The position numbers and the translations under genes are program-made. Positions 7,532 to 15,312 of a stretch of DNA of 64,000 nt are shown piece after piece (within the stretch, counting starts at the first letter, position 1; each line of letters opens with the position of its first letter). The stretch comes from Paraburkholderia kururiensis. Lineage in GTDB: Bacteria > Pseudomonadota > Gammaproteobacteria > Burkholderiales > Burkholderiaceae. The stretch lies in the NCBI RefSeq assembly GCF_034424375.1, contig NZ_CP139965.1, positions 124,001 through 188,000 on the forward strand, written 5' to 3'. Under the pieces are notes generated by a model that saw nothing but the letters and a program-made list of their open reading frames with translations, searched no databases and was not told where the DNA came from.

Positions 7532-9091
7532 TCAGCGAATGATGTCGTAGCTGTAGTCGGTCTTCGCGGGCACGATGGTGTTCGCATCGAGCGTCTCGAA
7601 GAACTCGTCCAGCAGCATCACGAGCACGCGCAGCGCGCCGTCGTAGCCCCACGTCGGATAGCGGTGGTAGTGATGGCGATCGAAGATCGGAAACACCATG
7701 CGGATGAGCGGCGTCTTCGTATCGCGCTCCAGATACTTGCCGTAGGTGTTGCCGATCAGGAAGTCCACCGGTTCCGTGTACAGCAGCGAACGCATGTGCC
7801 ACAGGTCGCGCTTCGGGTACACCTTGCAGCCTGCGCCGTAAGGCGAGGCATCGAAGAGCGCCTGCACTTTCGCGGCCCAGTCGTCGTTGCCGTTGGTCGC
7901 CAGCACGTGCGCCGGTTCGGCGCCCAGTTCCAGCAGGAACTGCGTGTAGCCGAGCATCTGGTCCGGGTCGCCGTACAGCGCGAAACGCTTGCCGTGCAGG
8001 TGCGCCTGGCTGTCGGCCATCGCATCCACCAGTTGGCCGCGCTCCTTTTCGAGCTGTGCGGGAATGGGCTTGCCCGTCACGCGCGAAATTTCCATCAGGA
8101 AGCGGTCCGTGCCCGCCACGCCAACAGGCGCGTTCAGCACCACGACTTCCTGGCCGTGTTCCGCGATGAACTTCGTGGTCTTCTCGCAGCAGTATTCCTG
8201 GAACACGAAGGTAGCCTTCGCGTGCAGCGCGCGCTCCACTTCTTCCTTCGTGGTGCCGCCTTCGTACATGCGGAACTCGCCGTCGGTGGGCGTATTCCAC
8301 GTGTCGGACGGGTCGCAGATCACGTTCACCGTCACACCGAACAGATCGAAGATGCGGCGAATTTCCTTCATGTTGCCCACGACGAAGCCGTCGAAGCCGC
8401 CGATGAAGTTCACGCTCTCGTCGGGCACGCGCACGAGCGGCGCGGTGGTCCCTGCCTTGCCGTCCCAGAAGTGCTTGAGGATGCCGAGCAGCGCGTTGTC
8501 GTAGCCCGTCACGTGGCTGCCCACGAAGGCCGGCGTGTGCGCGAACGGCACGTCGTAGTCTTCCGGCACGCTGCCCTTCTGCTTGCTGTTCTTGATGAAC
8601 GCGTCGAGGTCGTCGCCGATCACCTCCGCCATGCACGTGGTCGACACGGCGATCATCTCGGGCTTGTAGAGGTTGTACGCGTTCGCGAGGCCGTCGATCA
8701 TGTTGTTGAGGCCGCCGAACACCGCCGCGTCTTCGGTCATCGAAGAACTCACGCACGACGTGGGTTCCTTGAAGTGACGCGAGAAGTGCGAGCGGTAGTA
8801 CGCCACGCAGCCCTGCGAGCCGTGCACGAACGACAGCGTCTTGTGAAAGCCGTTCGCCACGTACACGGCGCCGAGCGGCTGGCACGCCTTGGCGGGGTTC
8901 ACCGTGAGCGAATCGCGGGCGAAGTTCTTCTGTTTGTAGTCTTCGGTCTTGGTCCATTCGACGATCTGCTTGACCGTCTCGTCGGGATGGTTGAACTCGA
9001 AGTTCTCTTTCTTGGTCCGGAAGATTTCCTGATACTCCGGCTCGCGGAACAGCAGCTCGTGATCGAGAATCCTGTCGGCGGATTGGGGCAT
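7532..9091 (-). CDS. nifK: Nitrogenase MoFe protein beta chain NifK
   Basis: 519 aa. NifK forms the alpha2beta2 MoFe protein with NifD and shares the P-cluster. The three beta-chain P-cluster Cys fall at the classic positions 70 (AKACQPLG), 95 (GSQGCVAY) and 153 (STTCMAEV). It includes the usual N-terminal extension (about 50 residues). It lies 90 bp after nifD, with a GC-rich hairpin in the gap. Confidence 0.99.
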   Translation of the reverse strand: MPQSADRILDHELLFREPEYQEIFRTKKENFEFNHPDETVKQIVEWTKTEDYKQKNFARDSLTVNPAKACQPLGAVYVANGFHKTLSFVHGSQGCVAYYRSHFSRHFKEPTSCVSSSMTEDAAVFGGLNNMIDGLANAYNLYKPEMIAVSTTCMAEVIGDDLDAFIKNSKQKGSVPEDYDVPFAHTPAFVGSHVTGYDNALLGILKHFWDGKAGTTAPLVRVPDESVNFIGGFDGFVVGNMKEIRRIFDLFGVTVNVICDPSDTWNTPTDGEFRMYEGGTTKEEVERALHAKATFVFQEYCCEKTTKFIAEHGQEVVVLNAPVGVAGTDRFLMEISRVTGKPIPAQLEKERGQLVDAMADSQAHLHGKRFALYGDPDQMLGYTQFLLELGAEPAHVLATNGNDDWAAKVQALFDASPYGAGCKVYPKRDLWHMRSLLYTEPVDFLIGNTYGKYLERDTKTPLIRMVFPIFDRHHYHRYPTWGYDGALRVLVMLLDEFFETLDANTIVPAKTDYSYDIIR

Positions 9092-9135
9092 GACGTCACT
9101 CCTGAATCGGTATCGATGAGGTCGGCGACCGAAGC

Positions 9136-9154
9136 GGCGGCCTCGCCGGCCGCC
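9136..9154. repeat. GC-rich hairpin between nifD and nifK
   Basis: Inverted repeat GGCGGCC-TCGCC-GGCCGCC in the 90-bp nifD-nifK gap, with no T-run after it on the minus strand. It more likely affects mRNA stability or processing than terminates transcription. Confidence 0.5.
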
Positions 9155-9181
9155 GACCGCTTGCGCCTGAAAACTGCTGTT

Positions 9182-10645
9182 TTATGCCGCGTTTTTCCAG
9201 GGCGCCTTCGCAAGACCCCATACGGGGCTCGAAATCGCCATGTCCATGTCGCGCGCGAAGATCGCGAAACCGTCGTAGCCGTGGTACGGGCCCGAGTAGT
9301 CCCAGCTGTGCATCTGGCGGAACGGCACGCCCATCTTCTGGAACACGTACTTTTCCTTGATGCCCGAGCCCACCAGGTCCGGCTGCACCTGCTCGACGAA
9401 CTTCTCGAACTCGTAGCCCGTCACGTCGTCGTAAATCAGCGTGCCGTCTTTCACGTAGTGCGTGGTGCGCTGATAGTCGTCGTTGTGGCCGAACTCATAA
9501 CCGGTGCCCACCACGTCCATGCCGAGGTCTTCATACGCGCCGATCACGTGGCGCGGACGCAGCCCGCCCACGAACAGCATCACCTTCTTGCCCTGCAGGC
9601 GCGGCTTGAACTTCGCGATCACGGCGTCCACGAGCGGGCGGTACTTCGCGATCACGCGTTCCGCGTTGGCCTTGATGGTGTCGTCGAAGTGGCTCGCAAT
9701 CTCGCGCAGGCTCTTCTCGATCATCGAAGGCCCGAAGAAGTTGTATTCCACCCAGGGAATGCCGTACTTCTCTTCCATGTGCCGGCTGATGTAGTTCATC
9801 GACCGGTAGCAGTGCAGCACGTTGAGCTTGGCCTTCGGCGTGTTCTCCAGTTCCGCGATGGAGCCGTCGCCCGACCACTGCGCGATCACGCGCAGGCCGA
9901 TTTCTTCCAGCAGGATGCGGCTCGACCACGCATCGCCGCCAATGTTGTAGTCGCCGATGATCGCCACGTCGTACGGCGTGGATTCGAACTCGGGGCGCTT
10001 CGCGCCGTCGGTCTTGTCGAACACCCAGTCGCGAATGGCGTCGTTCGCCAGATGGTGGCCGAGCGACTGGCTCACGCCGCGAAAACCTTCGCAGCGCACG
10101 GGCACGATGGTGTGGCCCTCGTACTGCTTGCTCTTCTTCTTTGACACGGCCTCGATGTCGTCGCCGATGAGCCCGATCGGACATTCGCTCTGGATCGAGA
10201 TGCCCTTGTTGAGCGGGAACAGCTCCTGAATTTCGTCGATGATCTTGTCGAGCTTCTTGTCGCCGCCGAACACGATGTCCTTCTCCTGGAAGTCGGACGT
10301 GAACTGCATGGTGACAAACGTATCGATGCCCGTGGTGCCGATGTAGTAGTTGCGGCGCGCGGCCCACGAGTACTGCCCGCAGCCCACGGGGCCGTGGCTG
10401 ATGTGGATCATGTCCTTGATCGGCCCCCACACCACGCCCTTCGACCCCGCATAGGCGCAGCCGCGAATCGTCATCACGCCGGGCAGCGACTTGATGTTGG
10501 ACTTCACGCCACAGTCGGGCTTGCCCTCTTCGAAGGTTCCCAAATGCTTGGCGCGCCGCTTGGCCATTTTCTCGGGATAGGCCTTTAGCACTTCGTCGAT
10601 CAGGGCCTTGTTCGCGGCCTTGCGCTCTTCAACCGTGGCGGTCAT
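9182..10645 (-). CDS. nifD: Nitrogenase MoFe protein alpha chain NifD
   Basis: 487 aa from ATG 10645 (MTATVEERKAANKALIDEVL). P-cluster Cys63, Cys89 and Cys155 are present, as are the FeMo-co ligands Cys279 (LHCYRSMNY) and His446 (RQMHSWDYSG), and the catalytic-region His in VSQSLGHHLAND. All residues of an active Mo-nitrogenase alpha chain are intact. It is separated from nifH by an 85-bp spacer with a strong hairpin. Confidence 0.99.
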   Translation of the reverse strand: MTATVEERKAANKALIDEVLKAYPEKMAKRRAKHLGTFEEGKPDCGVKSNIKSLPGVMTIRGCAYAGSKGVVWGPIKDMIHISHGPVGCGQYSWAARRNYYIGTTGIDTFVTMQFTSDFQEKDIVFGGDKKLDKIIDEIQELFPLNKGISIQSECPIGLIGDDIEAVSKKKSKQYEGHTIVPVRCEGFRGVSQSLGHHLANDAIRDWVFDKTDGAKRPEFESTPYDVAIIGDYNIGGDAWSSRILLEEIGLRVIAQWSGDGSIAELENTPKAKLNVLHCYRSMNYISRHMEEKYGIPWVEYNFFGPSMIEKSLREIASHFDDTIKANAERVIAKYRPLVDAVIAKFKPRLQGKKVMLFVGGLRPRHVIGAYEDLGMDVVGTGYEFGHNDDYQRTTHYVKDGTLIYDDVTGYEFEKFVEQVQPDLVGSGIKEKYVFQKMGVPFRQMHSWDYSGPYHGYDGFAIFARDMDMAISSPVWGLAKAPWKNAA

Positions 10646-10686
10646 GGAATGCTCCAGATGTGAGGATTGTGCGTCGCTGCGTGACG

Positions 10687-10714
10687 GCCCGCGCGCCGCA
10701 TGCAACGCGCGGGC
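10687..10714. repeat. Strong hairpin between nifH and nifD
   Basis: Perfect 9-bp inverted repeat GCCCGCGCG / CGCGCGGGC with a 10-nt loop in the nifH-nifD spacer. No U-tract follows on the minus strand. Such hairpins after nifH can stabilise its 3' end or cause partial termination, raising NifH over NifDK; this is inference from position. Confidence 0.65.
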
Positions 10715-10730
10715 GGCCACCGCTTCCCGT

Positions 10731-11612
10731 TCAGGCGACCAGTTCGTCGGCTGTCTTGCCGACCTGCGATTCGTCGATCGCCTTCATGATGCCGTGCTCC
10801 ATCAGCAGATCTTCGAGCTGATCCATCGTGATGGGCGTCGGGATCGTGCCGTTGCCGGCGTTGTTGTGAATCTTGCTCGCGAGCTGGCGATACTCGTTCG
10901 CCTGGTTCGAATCCGGCGCGAACTCGATCACCGTCATGCGGCGCAGTTCCGCGTGCTGCACGATGTTGTCGCGCGGCACGAAGTGAATGAGCCGCGAACC
11001 CAGCATGCCCGCGAGCGCTTCGGCCAGTTCCAGTTCCTTGTCGGTCTGGCGCTCGTTGCAGACGAGGCCGCCCAGGCGCACGCCGCCGCTGTTCGCATAC
11101 TTGAGAATGCCCTTCGAGATGTTGTTGGCCGCATACATGGCCATCATCTCGCCCGACATCACGATGTAGATTTCCTGCGCCTTGTTCTCGCGAATGGGCA
11201 TGGCGAAGCCGCCGCACACCACGTCGCCCAGCACGTCGTACGAGACGTAGTCCACGCCGTCGTACGCGCCGTTCTCTTCGAGGAAGTTGATCGACGTAAT
11301 CACGCCGCGACCTGCGCAGCCCACGCCCGGCTCCGGACCGCCCGATTCCACGCAGCGAATGTCCTTGTAGCCGATCTTCATCACGTCATCGAGTTCGAGG
11401 TCTTCCACCGAACCCGCTTCCGCGGCGAGCGACAGGATGGTGTCCTGCGCCTTCGCGTGCAGGATCAGACGCGTCGAGTCGGCCTTCGGGTCGCAGCCGA
11501 CGATGAGGATCTTCTGGCCGAGGTCGGTGAGCGCCGCGAGCGTGTTCTGCGACGTGGTGGATTTGCCGATGCCACCTTTGCCATAAAAGGCGATTTGCCG
11601 AAGTTGAGACAT
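10731..11612 (-). CDS. nifH: Nitrogenase iron protein NifH (dinitrogenase reductase)
   Basis: 293 aa. This homodimeric ATP-dependent electron donor to NifDK also acts in FeMo-co and P-cluster maturation. P-loop GKGGIGKST (residues 11-19), 4Fe-4S ligands Cys99 and Cys133 (DVVCGGF), and Arg102 in GCAGRGVIT, the residue ADP-ribosylated by DraT in organisms that have it. No draT or draG is in this window. First gene of the nifHDK operon, 76 bp downstream of a sigma-54 promoter. Confidence 0.99.
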   Translation of the reverse strand: MSQLRQIAFYGKGGIGKSTTSQNTLAALTDLGQKILIVGCDPKADSTRLILHAKAQDTILSLAAEAGSVEDLELDDVMKIGYKDIRCVESGGPEPGVGCAGRGVITSINFLEENGAYDGVDYVSYDVLGDVVCGGFAMPIRENKAQEIYIVMSGEMMAMYAANNISKGILKYANSGGVRLGGLVCNERQTDKELELAEALAGMLGSRLIHFVPRDNIVQHAELRRMTVIEFAPDSNQANEYRQLASKIHNNAGNGTIPTPITMDQLEDLLMEHGIMKAIDESQVGKTADELVA

Positions 11613-11687
11613 TCACGTTCTCCAGTTCAGGAATAGGTTGAAACGAGGGGTGCGTACCAAAGCGAAAAGCAGAGCTGCAAAGCAGAC

Positions 11688-11703
11688 TGCAAAGCCGCGA
11701 CCA
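11688..11703 (-). promoter_or_regulatory. Sigma-54 promoter for nifHDK
   Basis: The minus strand reads TGGTCGCGGCTTTGCA: GG-N10-GC with a TTGCA -12 box, 76 bp upstream of the nifH ATG. The nearest perfect NifA site (11912-11927) is about 210 bp upstream and shared with the divergent operon. Confidence 0.8.
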
Positions 11704-11911
11704 GGTCCTCAGCCGGTGGTGTCCGTATGGTCTTCTTCTCTCGATTCACGCATGGGCCGGAGTGTGTCCGCGGACGGCTCCAGTGCAGCTTCCGTGCCAT
11801 CTTTCGCGCGAGCGGTCGAAAAACGCCGGAACCCCCGCAATAGCGGGGCTTCGCGTCCGGTCTGCGCATTCGCGCGGTGCGGTCGCCGTGCGTGCGAGGC
11901 GACAGCGGCGC

Positions 11912-11927
11912 TGTCGGCTTCCCGACA
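11912..11927. promoter_or_regulatory. NifA upstream activator sequence shared by nifH and the haemoglobin operon
   Basis: Perfect TGT-N10-ACA, here TGTCGGCTTCCCGACA, an extended palindrome (TGTCGG/CCGACA). It lies 84 bp upstream of the plus-strand promoter and about 210 bp from the nifH promoter. Confidence 0.75.
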
Positions 11928-12011
11928 AAAGCGTGGGCGTTTCGTCGCAAACAACACCGTGTGCGAAGGCTCTCGTGCATGCGTTCATGCGTGAGCGGTG
12001 TGTTTTGTCGC

Positions 12012-12027
12012 TGGTACGGTTGTTGCA
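12012..12027 (+). promoter_or_regulatory. Sigma-54 promoter for the truncated-haemoglobin operon
   Basis: TGGTACGGTTGTTGCA: GG-N10-GC with a perfect TTGCA. The predicted transcription start (about 12038) is almost at the ATG at 12040, so the first mRNA would be nearly leaderless if this start codon is right. Confidence 0.75.
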
Positions 12028-12039
12028 CCGCAGCCGGCC

Positions 12040-12474
12040 ATGAACCCGCTCACCGTTCCTGTTGTGGATGCCAGCCACGCTTCAGCCAGCCACGCTTCGC
12101 CGCCTTTCGAAGCGATAGGCGGCGAAGCCGCGGTCACGCGCATCGTGGATGCGTTCTACCGGCAGATGGACACGCGGCCCGACGCGCGCGGCATTCGCGC
12201 GATGCACGGCCCCGACCTCGCGCCTGTGAAGGCCGTGCTCGTGCGGTATCTCTGCGAATGGTTGGGCGGGCCGAAGCGCTATTCGGAAGAACGCGGCCAC
12301 CCGCGGCTTCGCATGCGTCACGCCGCGTTTCCCATCGGCGCGGCCGAACGCGATGCATGGCTTGCGTGCATGCGCGCCGCGCTCGACGAAACCGGCACGG
12401 ACGCCGCGCTGCGCGACAAGCTGATGCTCGCGTTCTTCAAGATCGCGGACTGGATGCGCAACAACGGCAACTGA
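12040..12474 (+). CDS. Group II truncated haemoglobin (trHbO type)
   Basis: 144 aa. Landmarks of trHb2: a helix-B FYRQM segment, the GGP turn, GHPRLRMRHAAFPIG with the proximal His, and the helix-G Trp in RDAWLACM. It binds haem and O2 or NO; in a nif regulon an O2-buffering or NO-detoxifying role protecting nitrogenase is plausible. The N-terminus (MNPLTVPVVDASHASASHAS) contains a duplicated SHAS stretch and is probably disordered. There is no Shine-Dalgarno before the ATG; see the promoter entry. First gene of a five-gene plus-strand operon. Confidence 0.9.
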   Translation: MNPLTVPVVDASHASASHASPPFEAIGGEAAVTRIVDAFYRQMDTRPDARGIRAMHGPDLAPVKAVLVRYLCEWLGGPKRYSEERGHPRLRMRHAAFPIGAAERDAWLACMRAALDETGTDAALRDKLMLAFFKIADWMRNNGN

Positions 12475-12575
12475 ATTCGAACGTGGTGCCGACGAAGTAC
12501 GAAACAAAACCAAGCGGCGTTCTGCCATGCAGTCGCCCCCTGTAGCTCCATAGCCCTGTAGCCAAGGAACCTGTC

Positions 12576-13184
12576 ATGACCGACACGCTCATCCGCAAGG
12601 AACTCGACAACACCGCCCTCGCCCGTCTGGAACAGGAAGGCCGCCTGCTGAACCCGGTCTTCAAGGGGCTCACGAACACGTTCGGCCGCGTCGGCTTTCG
12701 CGGCGAACTCGCACTGCGGTTCGCACCGAAGCTCGCGGACGAGGCTCGCCCGCCCGAGCTTTCGTGCGAGCAGGTCATGGCCGTCGCGAGAACCGGCGAG
12801 CCGCAACTGCCCTTCTTCGCCGGCTGGCTGCTGAGCTTCGAGCATCTGAAAGACGTGGCGGAAGTGCTGGGCGACGCATTGTCCGCAGGCGGCAAGTACT
12901 TTCTGTTCTGCGACAACATCGACCTCAGCAAACGCTACCAGGTGCCGTACAAGGGCGCGATGTTCTATGTGCTGCCCATTCTCGAATCCACGGTCTACAA
13001 CGAGATGCTCGAACTGCTCTACCTCGAGAAGAACGACCTGAAGAAGAAGGACACGGCCGGCAAGCTCGACGCCATTGCCGATGCGGCGCTTCGCTTCGAC
13101 GTGACGTTCGACACGATCACCTACGCCGAAGGCCTCGAATTGATGGGCCCCGTGCGCGACCCCAGCGAAAACCGTCCCGTCTGA
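12576..13184 (+). CDS. Unknown 202-aa protein in the haemoglobin operon
   Basis: 202 aa with an AAGGAACC ribosome binding site. Soluble and mixed alpha/beta by appearance, with a basic middle (LEKNDLKKKDTAGK) and segments such as PFFAGWLLSFEHLKDVAEVLGDALSAGG. It has two Cys (ELSCEQ, LFCDN) that do not form a cluster motif. I do not recognise the family. It lies 101 bp after the haemoglobin gene and 39 bp before the ankyrin gene, so it is expressed with a NifA-controlled set. Confidence 0.75.
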   Translation: MTDTLIRKELDNTALARLEQEGRLLNPVFKGLTNTFGRVGFRGELALRFAPKLADEARPPELSCEQVMAVARTGEPQLPFFAGWLLSFEHLKDVAEVLGDALSAGGKYFLFCDNIDLSKRYQVPYKGAMFYVLPILESTVYNEMLELLYLEKNDLKKKDTAGKLDAIADAALRFDVTFDTITYAEGLELMGPVRDPSENRPV

Positions 13185-13223
13185 CGTCCCCAACCCGACA
13201 GAACCCCGAGCCGGAGCGCGCTC

Positions 13224-13823
13224 ATGTCACTGCACACCGACACCGTTCCCGTCGTGCGCGAAAGCGCCAGCCGCCGCGTTGCGTCCGCCGTCGACGCGGG
13301 CACGCAACACAGCGTGCCCGCAGCGCTTGCGACGTGGCTTGCCCACCACGACTTCCCCGACCTCCGTTCACGCAGCCACGAAGGCGTTACGCCGTTGATG
13401 CTGGCGTCGCTGCATGGCGAAGACGACGTGGTGGCCGCGCTGCTCGAAGCGGGCGTGCCCGTCGATGCGCTCGACGACGAGGGCAACCACGCGCTCTGGT
13501 ACGCGTGCCTCGCGGGCGCACCCGCGACGATCCTGCGGCTCGTGGAAGCGGGCATCGAGATCGACCACGCGAACGACAGCGACATCACCTGCCTCATGCA
13601 GGCGGCGGCGAGCGGCCGCGTCGAAGTGATGCAACTGCTGCTCTCGCTCGGCGCAAGCGAAGGGCTCTATGCGCCGGACGGCCGCAACGCATTCGACATG
13701 GCCGCCGACCGCGGCTTCGAACTGCTGCGCACGGCACGCCGTCTGGGCGAAGAGAAGCACGGCGGGTTGCGGCCCGCTATCGGGGCGGATCGGTTGCGGT
13801 TCGTTTCAGACAAGGCCGCCTGA
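13224..13823 (+). CDS. Ankyrin-repeat protein
   Basis: 199 aa. Consecutive ankyrin repeats from about residue 51: EGVTPLMLASLHGEDDVVAALLEAGVPVDALDDEGNHALW, then LRLVEAGIEIDHANDSDITCLMQAAASGRVEVMQLLLSLGA, then a final partial repeat (DGRNAFDMAADRG). The N-terminal 50 residues are non-repeat and there is no signal peptide, so it acts in the cytoplasm, presumably as a protein-binding adaptor. Ankyrin proteins next to nifH are seen in some proteobacteria; the partner is unknown. Confidence 0.9.
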   Translation: MSLHTDTVPVVRESASRRVASAVDAGTQHSVPAALATWLAHHDFPDLRSRSHEGVTPLMLASLHGEDDVVAALLEAGVPVDALDDEGNHALWYACLAGAPATILRLVEAGIEIDHANDSDITCLMQAAASGRVEVMQLLLSLGASEGLYAPDGRNAFDMAADRGFELLRTARRLGEEKHGGLRPAIGADRLRFVSDKAA

Positions 13824-13860
13824 GCCGCACATCACCGCCGCCACACGAGGAGCGACGCAC

Positions 13861-14295
13861 ATGGCGCACGTCACGTTCTACGAGAAGCCCGGCTGCGGCG
13901 GCAATGCGAAGCAGCAGGCGCTGCTCGCGGCCGCCGGTCACACGCTGGAGGTCCGCAATCTGCTGCGCTGGCCGTGGACGCCCCGCACGCTGCTCGCGTT
14001 TCTCGAACCGCTGCCGGTGCCCGAGTGGTTCAACCGCGCGGCACCGGACATCAAGGCGGGCCGCATCGTCCCCGAGTCGCTCAACGCCGGCAACGCCCTC
14101 GCGTTGCTGCTGGCGCATCCGCTGCTGATTCGCCGGCCGCTGATGGAGGTGGGCGACACGCGCATGGTGGGGTTCGACACGGCGCGCGTGCATGCATGGA
14201 TAGGACTTGGAAACGAAGCCGCCATCGCCGGCAAGCCGCTGTCTCTGGAAGGCTGCGCCGCCGCGACGAGCGGATGCGATGCCGCATCTCATTGA
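13861..14295 (+). CDS. ArsC/Spx-like nitrogenase-associated protein
   Basis: 144 aa, thioredoxin-like ArsC fold: MAHVTFYEKPGCGGNAKQQALL at the start holds a single Cys where arsenate reductases have their catalytic Cys, then the characteristic ALLAAAGHTLEVRNLL and RPLMEVGDTRMVGFD (the RPL motif). This matches the nitrogenase-associated ArsC subfamily found only beside nif genes. Arsenate reduction is unlikely; the real role is not known. ATG 13861 has a GAGGAGCG ribosome binding site. Confidence 0.88.
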   Translation: MAHVTFYEKPGCGGNAKQQALLAAAGHTLEVRNLLRWPWTPRTLLAFLEPLPVPEWFNRAAPDIKAGRIVPESLNAGNALALLLAHPLLIRRPLMEVGDTRMVGFDTARVHAWIGLGNEAAIAGKPLSLEGCAAATSGCDAASH

Positions 14296-14309
14296 ACAGG
14301 AGTCTTGAA

Positions 14310-14552
14310 ATGCCGCTTTACGACTATTGCTGCCGCGACTGCCAGTTGCAGTTCGAAACGTTGGTGCGCGCCGGCAGTGCGCCCGTCTGCCCGCGTTGCG
14401 GCAGCGCCGCGCTCGACAAGCAGGTCAGCGCGCCGGTGCCGCCGGGCAAGAGCAAGGCGATCATCGCGTCGGCCCGCCGCCAGGCTGCACGCGAAGGGCA
14501 TATGAGCCACTACTCGGCCGCCGAACGCAACAAGGTGTTGCGTCAGAACTAG
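14310..14552 (+). CDS. FmdB-type zinc-ribbon protein
   Basis: 80 aa. MPLYDYCCRDCQLQFETLVRAG followed by CPRCGS is the FmdB/CxxC-CxxC zinc-ribbon regulatory family. The C-terminus is basic and rich in Ala and Arg (IIASARRQAAREGH). Start ATG 14310 has an AGGAG ribosome binding site, 14 bp after the ArsC-like gene. Last gene of the plus-strand operon; it converges on orf124. Confidence 0.85.
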   Translation: MPLYDYCCRDCQLQFETLVRAGSAPVCPRCGSAALDKQVSAPVPPGKSKAIIASARRQAAREGHMSHYSAAERNKVLRQN

Positions 14553-14578
14553 GTCTCACCTTAGCTCGCTTAAATCGC

Positions 14579-14953
14579 TTAGATCGTCATCCGAAACAAT
14601 GCGCCCTGGCGCTGACGATGCACGCGTAGCCACAGCAGCGTGGCGGGCACGAGCGACTCGCACGCGAACCACAGCGCGTCCTCGTGCTCCGCGCCGGGCG
14701 GCAACGCGAGGCGCGCACGCATGCGCTGCCAGCCGATCCAGTCGATCTCGGGCATCGCCTCACAGACCGGTTCGCTGAGCCCCAGCGCACCATCCGCGAG
14801 ACGCAGCAACTGACGGTGCACCTCCGTGCGCGTGAGCCGCGAGCGCATCAGCTCGTCGCGCCCGAGCCCTTCGGCAAGCGTCAGCACCACGACGCCCGCC
14901 TGCTCGACGATGGAGAGCCGGGCGCTGTCTTCGATTGCGCGCGCTCCGTTCAT
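14579..14953 (-). CDS. Unknown 124-aa protein at the end of the nifB operon (orf124)
   Basis: 124 aa from ATG 14953; a TTG at 14974 overlapping the ferredoxin gene would give 131 aa. Trp-rich C-terminal half (IDWIGWQRMRARLALPP, ALWFACESLVPATLLWLRVHR), mostly helical. I do not recognise it. It directly follows the 2Fe-2S ferredoxin gene and is the last gene of the nifB transcript. Confidence 0.65.
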   Translation of the reverse strand: MNGARAIEDSARLSIVEQAGVVVLTLAEGLGRDELMRSRLTRTEVHRQLLRLADGALGLSEPVCEAMPEIDWIGWQRMRARLALPPGAEHEDALWFACESLVPATLLWLRVHRQRQGALFRMTI

Positions 14954-14966
14954 GGCGCCGCAACGC

Positions 14967-15263
14967 TCAAACAAAGCTGAGCAGTTCGACCGTCACGGCT
15001 TCGTCGCCCAGCACGGCCTGACAGGCGAGGCGCGACTTCGAGCCCACGCCCACAATCGTGTCGAGCTTCTCGTTCTCCGTGCGCTGAATTTTCGACAGGC
15101 TCTTGCGCCCTTCCTGCACGAACAGGTGGCACGATCCGCATTCGGCTTTGCCGTCGCATTTGTGCGCGATGTTTTCGCCTGCATCGCGCAGTGCCTGCAG
15201 CAGCGTGGTGCCGGCCGTCACGTCGTAGGTCTTGCCCGAAGGCAGTACGGTCAGAGTCGTCAT
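14967..15263 (-). CDS. 2Fe-2S ferredoxin in the nifB operon
   Basis: 98 aa plant/Isc-type ferredoxin. Cluster ligands: CDGKAECGSC (C-X5-C-X2-C, starting near residue 36) plus RLACQAVL near residue 80. It probably feeds electrons to an operon-encoded partner. It follows the SIR2-like gene and precedes orf124. This is one of two 2Fe-2S ferredoxins of this fold in the island (the other ends the isc operon). Confidence 0.93.
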   Translation of the reverse strand: MTTLTVLPSGKTYDVTAGTTLLQALRDAGENIAHKCDGKAECGSCHLFVQEGRKSLSKIQRTENEKLDTIVGVGSKSRLACQAVLGDEAVTVELLSFV

Positions 15264-15312
15264 GATGTGATGTGTGAACGTGGAGAAGTGGAAGGTAATA
15301 AAACGCGCCGGC

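Larger units (their letters stand above)
11613..12039. promoter_or_regulatory. Divergent nifH / truncated-haemoglobin control region
   Basis: 427 bp without a convincing gene. In order it holds the nifH sigma-54 promoter (11688-11703, minus), a hairpin CCCCGC-AATA-GCGGGG (11833-11848), a perfect NifA site (11912-11927), a one-mismatch site CGT-N10-ACA (11938-11953) and a plus-strand sigma-54 promoter (12012-12027). The ORFs crossing it have no recognisable family or good ribosome binding site. Confidence 0.75.

Noticed and set aside
7664..10144. Long antisense ORF over nifD and nifK
   Set aside because: Composition is Arg/His/Val-rich as expected for a shadow frame; nifD and nifK have full conserved motifs on the other strand.
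11913..11994. Small ORFs across the nifH-haemoglobin intergenic region as genes
   Set aside because: They lack ribosome binding sites and family likeness, and overlap both promoters and the NifA site.
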